From Verrucomicrobiota bacterium (GTDB taxonomy: Bacteria; Verrucomicrobiota; Kiritimatiellia; RFP12; UBA1067), in NCBI GenBank assembly GCA_022704145.1, contig JAKJGY010000017.1, positions 1 to 40,405 on the forward strand: DNA of 40,405 bases, written 5' to 3'. A program made the translations under genes and the position numbers. The notes beneath the pieces are model-generated. The model worked only from the letters and a program-made list of their open reading frames with translations. It made no database searches and was not told where the DNA came from. Below are positions 39,736-40,405 of the stretch, piece after piece (the first letter of the stretch is position 1; each line of letters opens with the position of its first letter).

Positions 39736-40405
39736 TCAGCGCGCGACGGAGACGCGCAGCTTCTTGAGGCGGGCGGCGATGGCGGGGGCTTCGGGTTCGG
39801 CGCGGCGGAGGGCGGTATGGAGGAGGTCGCCGAGGCGGCCGTTGGGGGAGAGGATACGGCGGCTGTGGCCGGGCTCGGCGAAGGCGTGGGCCTCGTAGTG
39901 GGCCTGGATGGCGGCGCGCAGGGCGGCCTGCGGGGCGGGCTCGATGAGGCCGAGTTCGAGGAGGCGGTAGTTGAAGGCCTCGGCGGAGACGCCGAAACGG
40001 TGCTTGAGGCGCAGCAGCAGCTCGAGATCCCAGGTGCCGGGGCGGACGCCGGTCTGGCCGACGCTGTTGCGGACGGCGTCCTCGGGCATCAGGAACGCGG
40101 CGGCGAAGAGCCGTGCGGCCTTGTGGTCCTTGGACTCCTGGGTGAAGGGGGCCTCGCCCAGGAAGGCGGAGCGGGTGTAGAGCAGGAGGCGGCCGAGTTC
40201 GTAGGCGAGGGAGAAGGTCTGGCGTTCGGGGTTGAGGCCGGCGCGGATGAGGAGGAAGACGTTGCCGTTGGCGGCGTCGTAGTACGAGAGGCTGGGCGTG
40301 GTGCCGGGCAGGGTTAGGAAGACCACGCGCAGGCCGTGGTTCTCGAGGAGTTCGAGGGGGTCGAAGACGACGGCGTCGCCGATGCCGAGCAGGGTGCGCA
40401 TCTGG
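39736..40405 (-). CDS. ImmA/IrrE-like (peptidase M78 fold) protein, partial, zinc site lost
   Basis: The frame is open to the right window edge; an ATG exists at 40401, but this family is often preceded by an XRE helix-turn-helix domain, so the true start is probably outside. The fold is recognisable: 'LLENHGLRVVFLTLPG', 'ANGNVFLLIRAGLNPERQTF', 'SLAYELGRLLL', 'KAARLFAAAFLMPEDAV', 'LKHRFGVSAEAFNYRLLELG'. The HEXXH motif of active members is here YELGR (Tyr67-Glu68-Leu-Gly-Arg71), so both histidine ligands are gone and proteolysis is unlikely. It may act as a sensor or a partner-binding pseudoenzyme. It precedes the HIRAN gene by 27 bp on the same strand. Confidence 0.72.
   Translation of the reverse strand, partial: QMRTLLGIGDAVVFDPLELLENHGLRVVFLTLPGTTPSLSYYDAANGNVFLLIRAGLNPERQTFSLAYELGRLLLYTRSAFLGEAPFTQESKDHKAARLFAAAFLMPEDAVRNSVGQTGVRPGTWDLELLLRLKHRFGVSAEAFNYRLLELGLIEPAPQAALRAAIQAHYEAHAFAEPGHSRRILSPNGRLGDLLHTALRRAEPEAPAIAARLKKLRVSVAR

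Overview
The window comes from a GC-rich bacterium, most likely of the PVC group (Kiritimatiellota/Lentisphaerota-like). This is inferred from content: a secreted polysaccharide-degradation operon without SusC/SusD, a Tat-exported Gfo/Idh/MocA protein beside a DUF6807 protein and a sugar isomerase, four-helix-bundle protein genes, and dispersed short-unit repeats and hairpins. No rRNA or tRNA gene was seen.

Bases 1-15740: a partial leftward coiled-coil exported protein, then a rightward operon of secreted proteins. The operon holds two right-handed beta-helix proteins (the second with CBM9-like and LamG-like tails), a GH97 glycosidase, a GH42-like beta-galactosidase, an alpha/beta-hydrolase esterase, a small exported protein and a large GH98-type endo-glycosidase. 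Most of the downstream junctions are ATGA stop/start overlaps. The set looks suited to a galactose-containing glycan with ester groups, but the substrate is inferred only from family membership.

Bases 15741-18017: a gene-poor stretch with a truncated GNAT gene, inverted hexamer-repeat tracts, small hairpins (two sharing the loop CTCCGT), a vapBC toxin-antitoxin pair and a 45-codon ORF.

Bases 18018-26328: a two-copy DUF1566 lipoprotein with EF-hands; a promoter and a NapH-like membrane polyferredoxin; a converging pair encoding a small siroheme/4Fe-4S protein and a one-cluster ferredoxin; an AraC regulator; and a divergent three-gene operon (sugar-phosphate isomerase/epimerase-like, DUF6807, Tat-exported Gfo/Idh/MocA).

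Bases 26372-40405: a complete type I-G (formerly I-U) CRISPR-Cas locus read on the minus strand. The order is an ImmA/IrrE-like protein (partial, zinc ligands lost), a HIRAN protein with an ARPP-1-like region, cas3 (helicase-HD), csx17 (cas8), csb1 (cas7), csb2 (cas5-cas6), a HEAT/four-helix-bundle 'suffix' protein, fused cas4-cas1, cas2, a terminator, a leader, and an array of 18 full repeats plus a degenerate one. The most unusual features are the four-helix-bundle gene embedded with ATGA coupling inside the cas operon, a 9-bp tandem repeat placed at the translation starts of three genes of the locus (and inside one of them), and near-identical palindromic spacers at the old end of the array.
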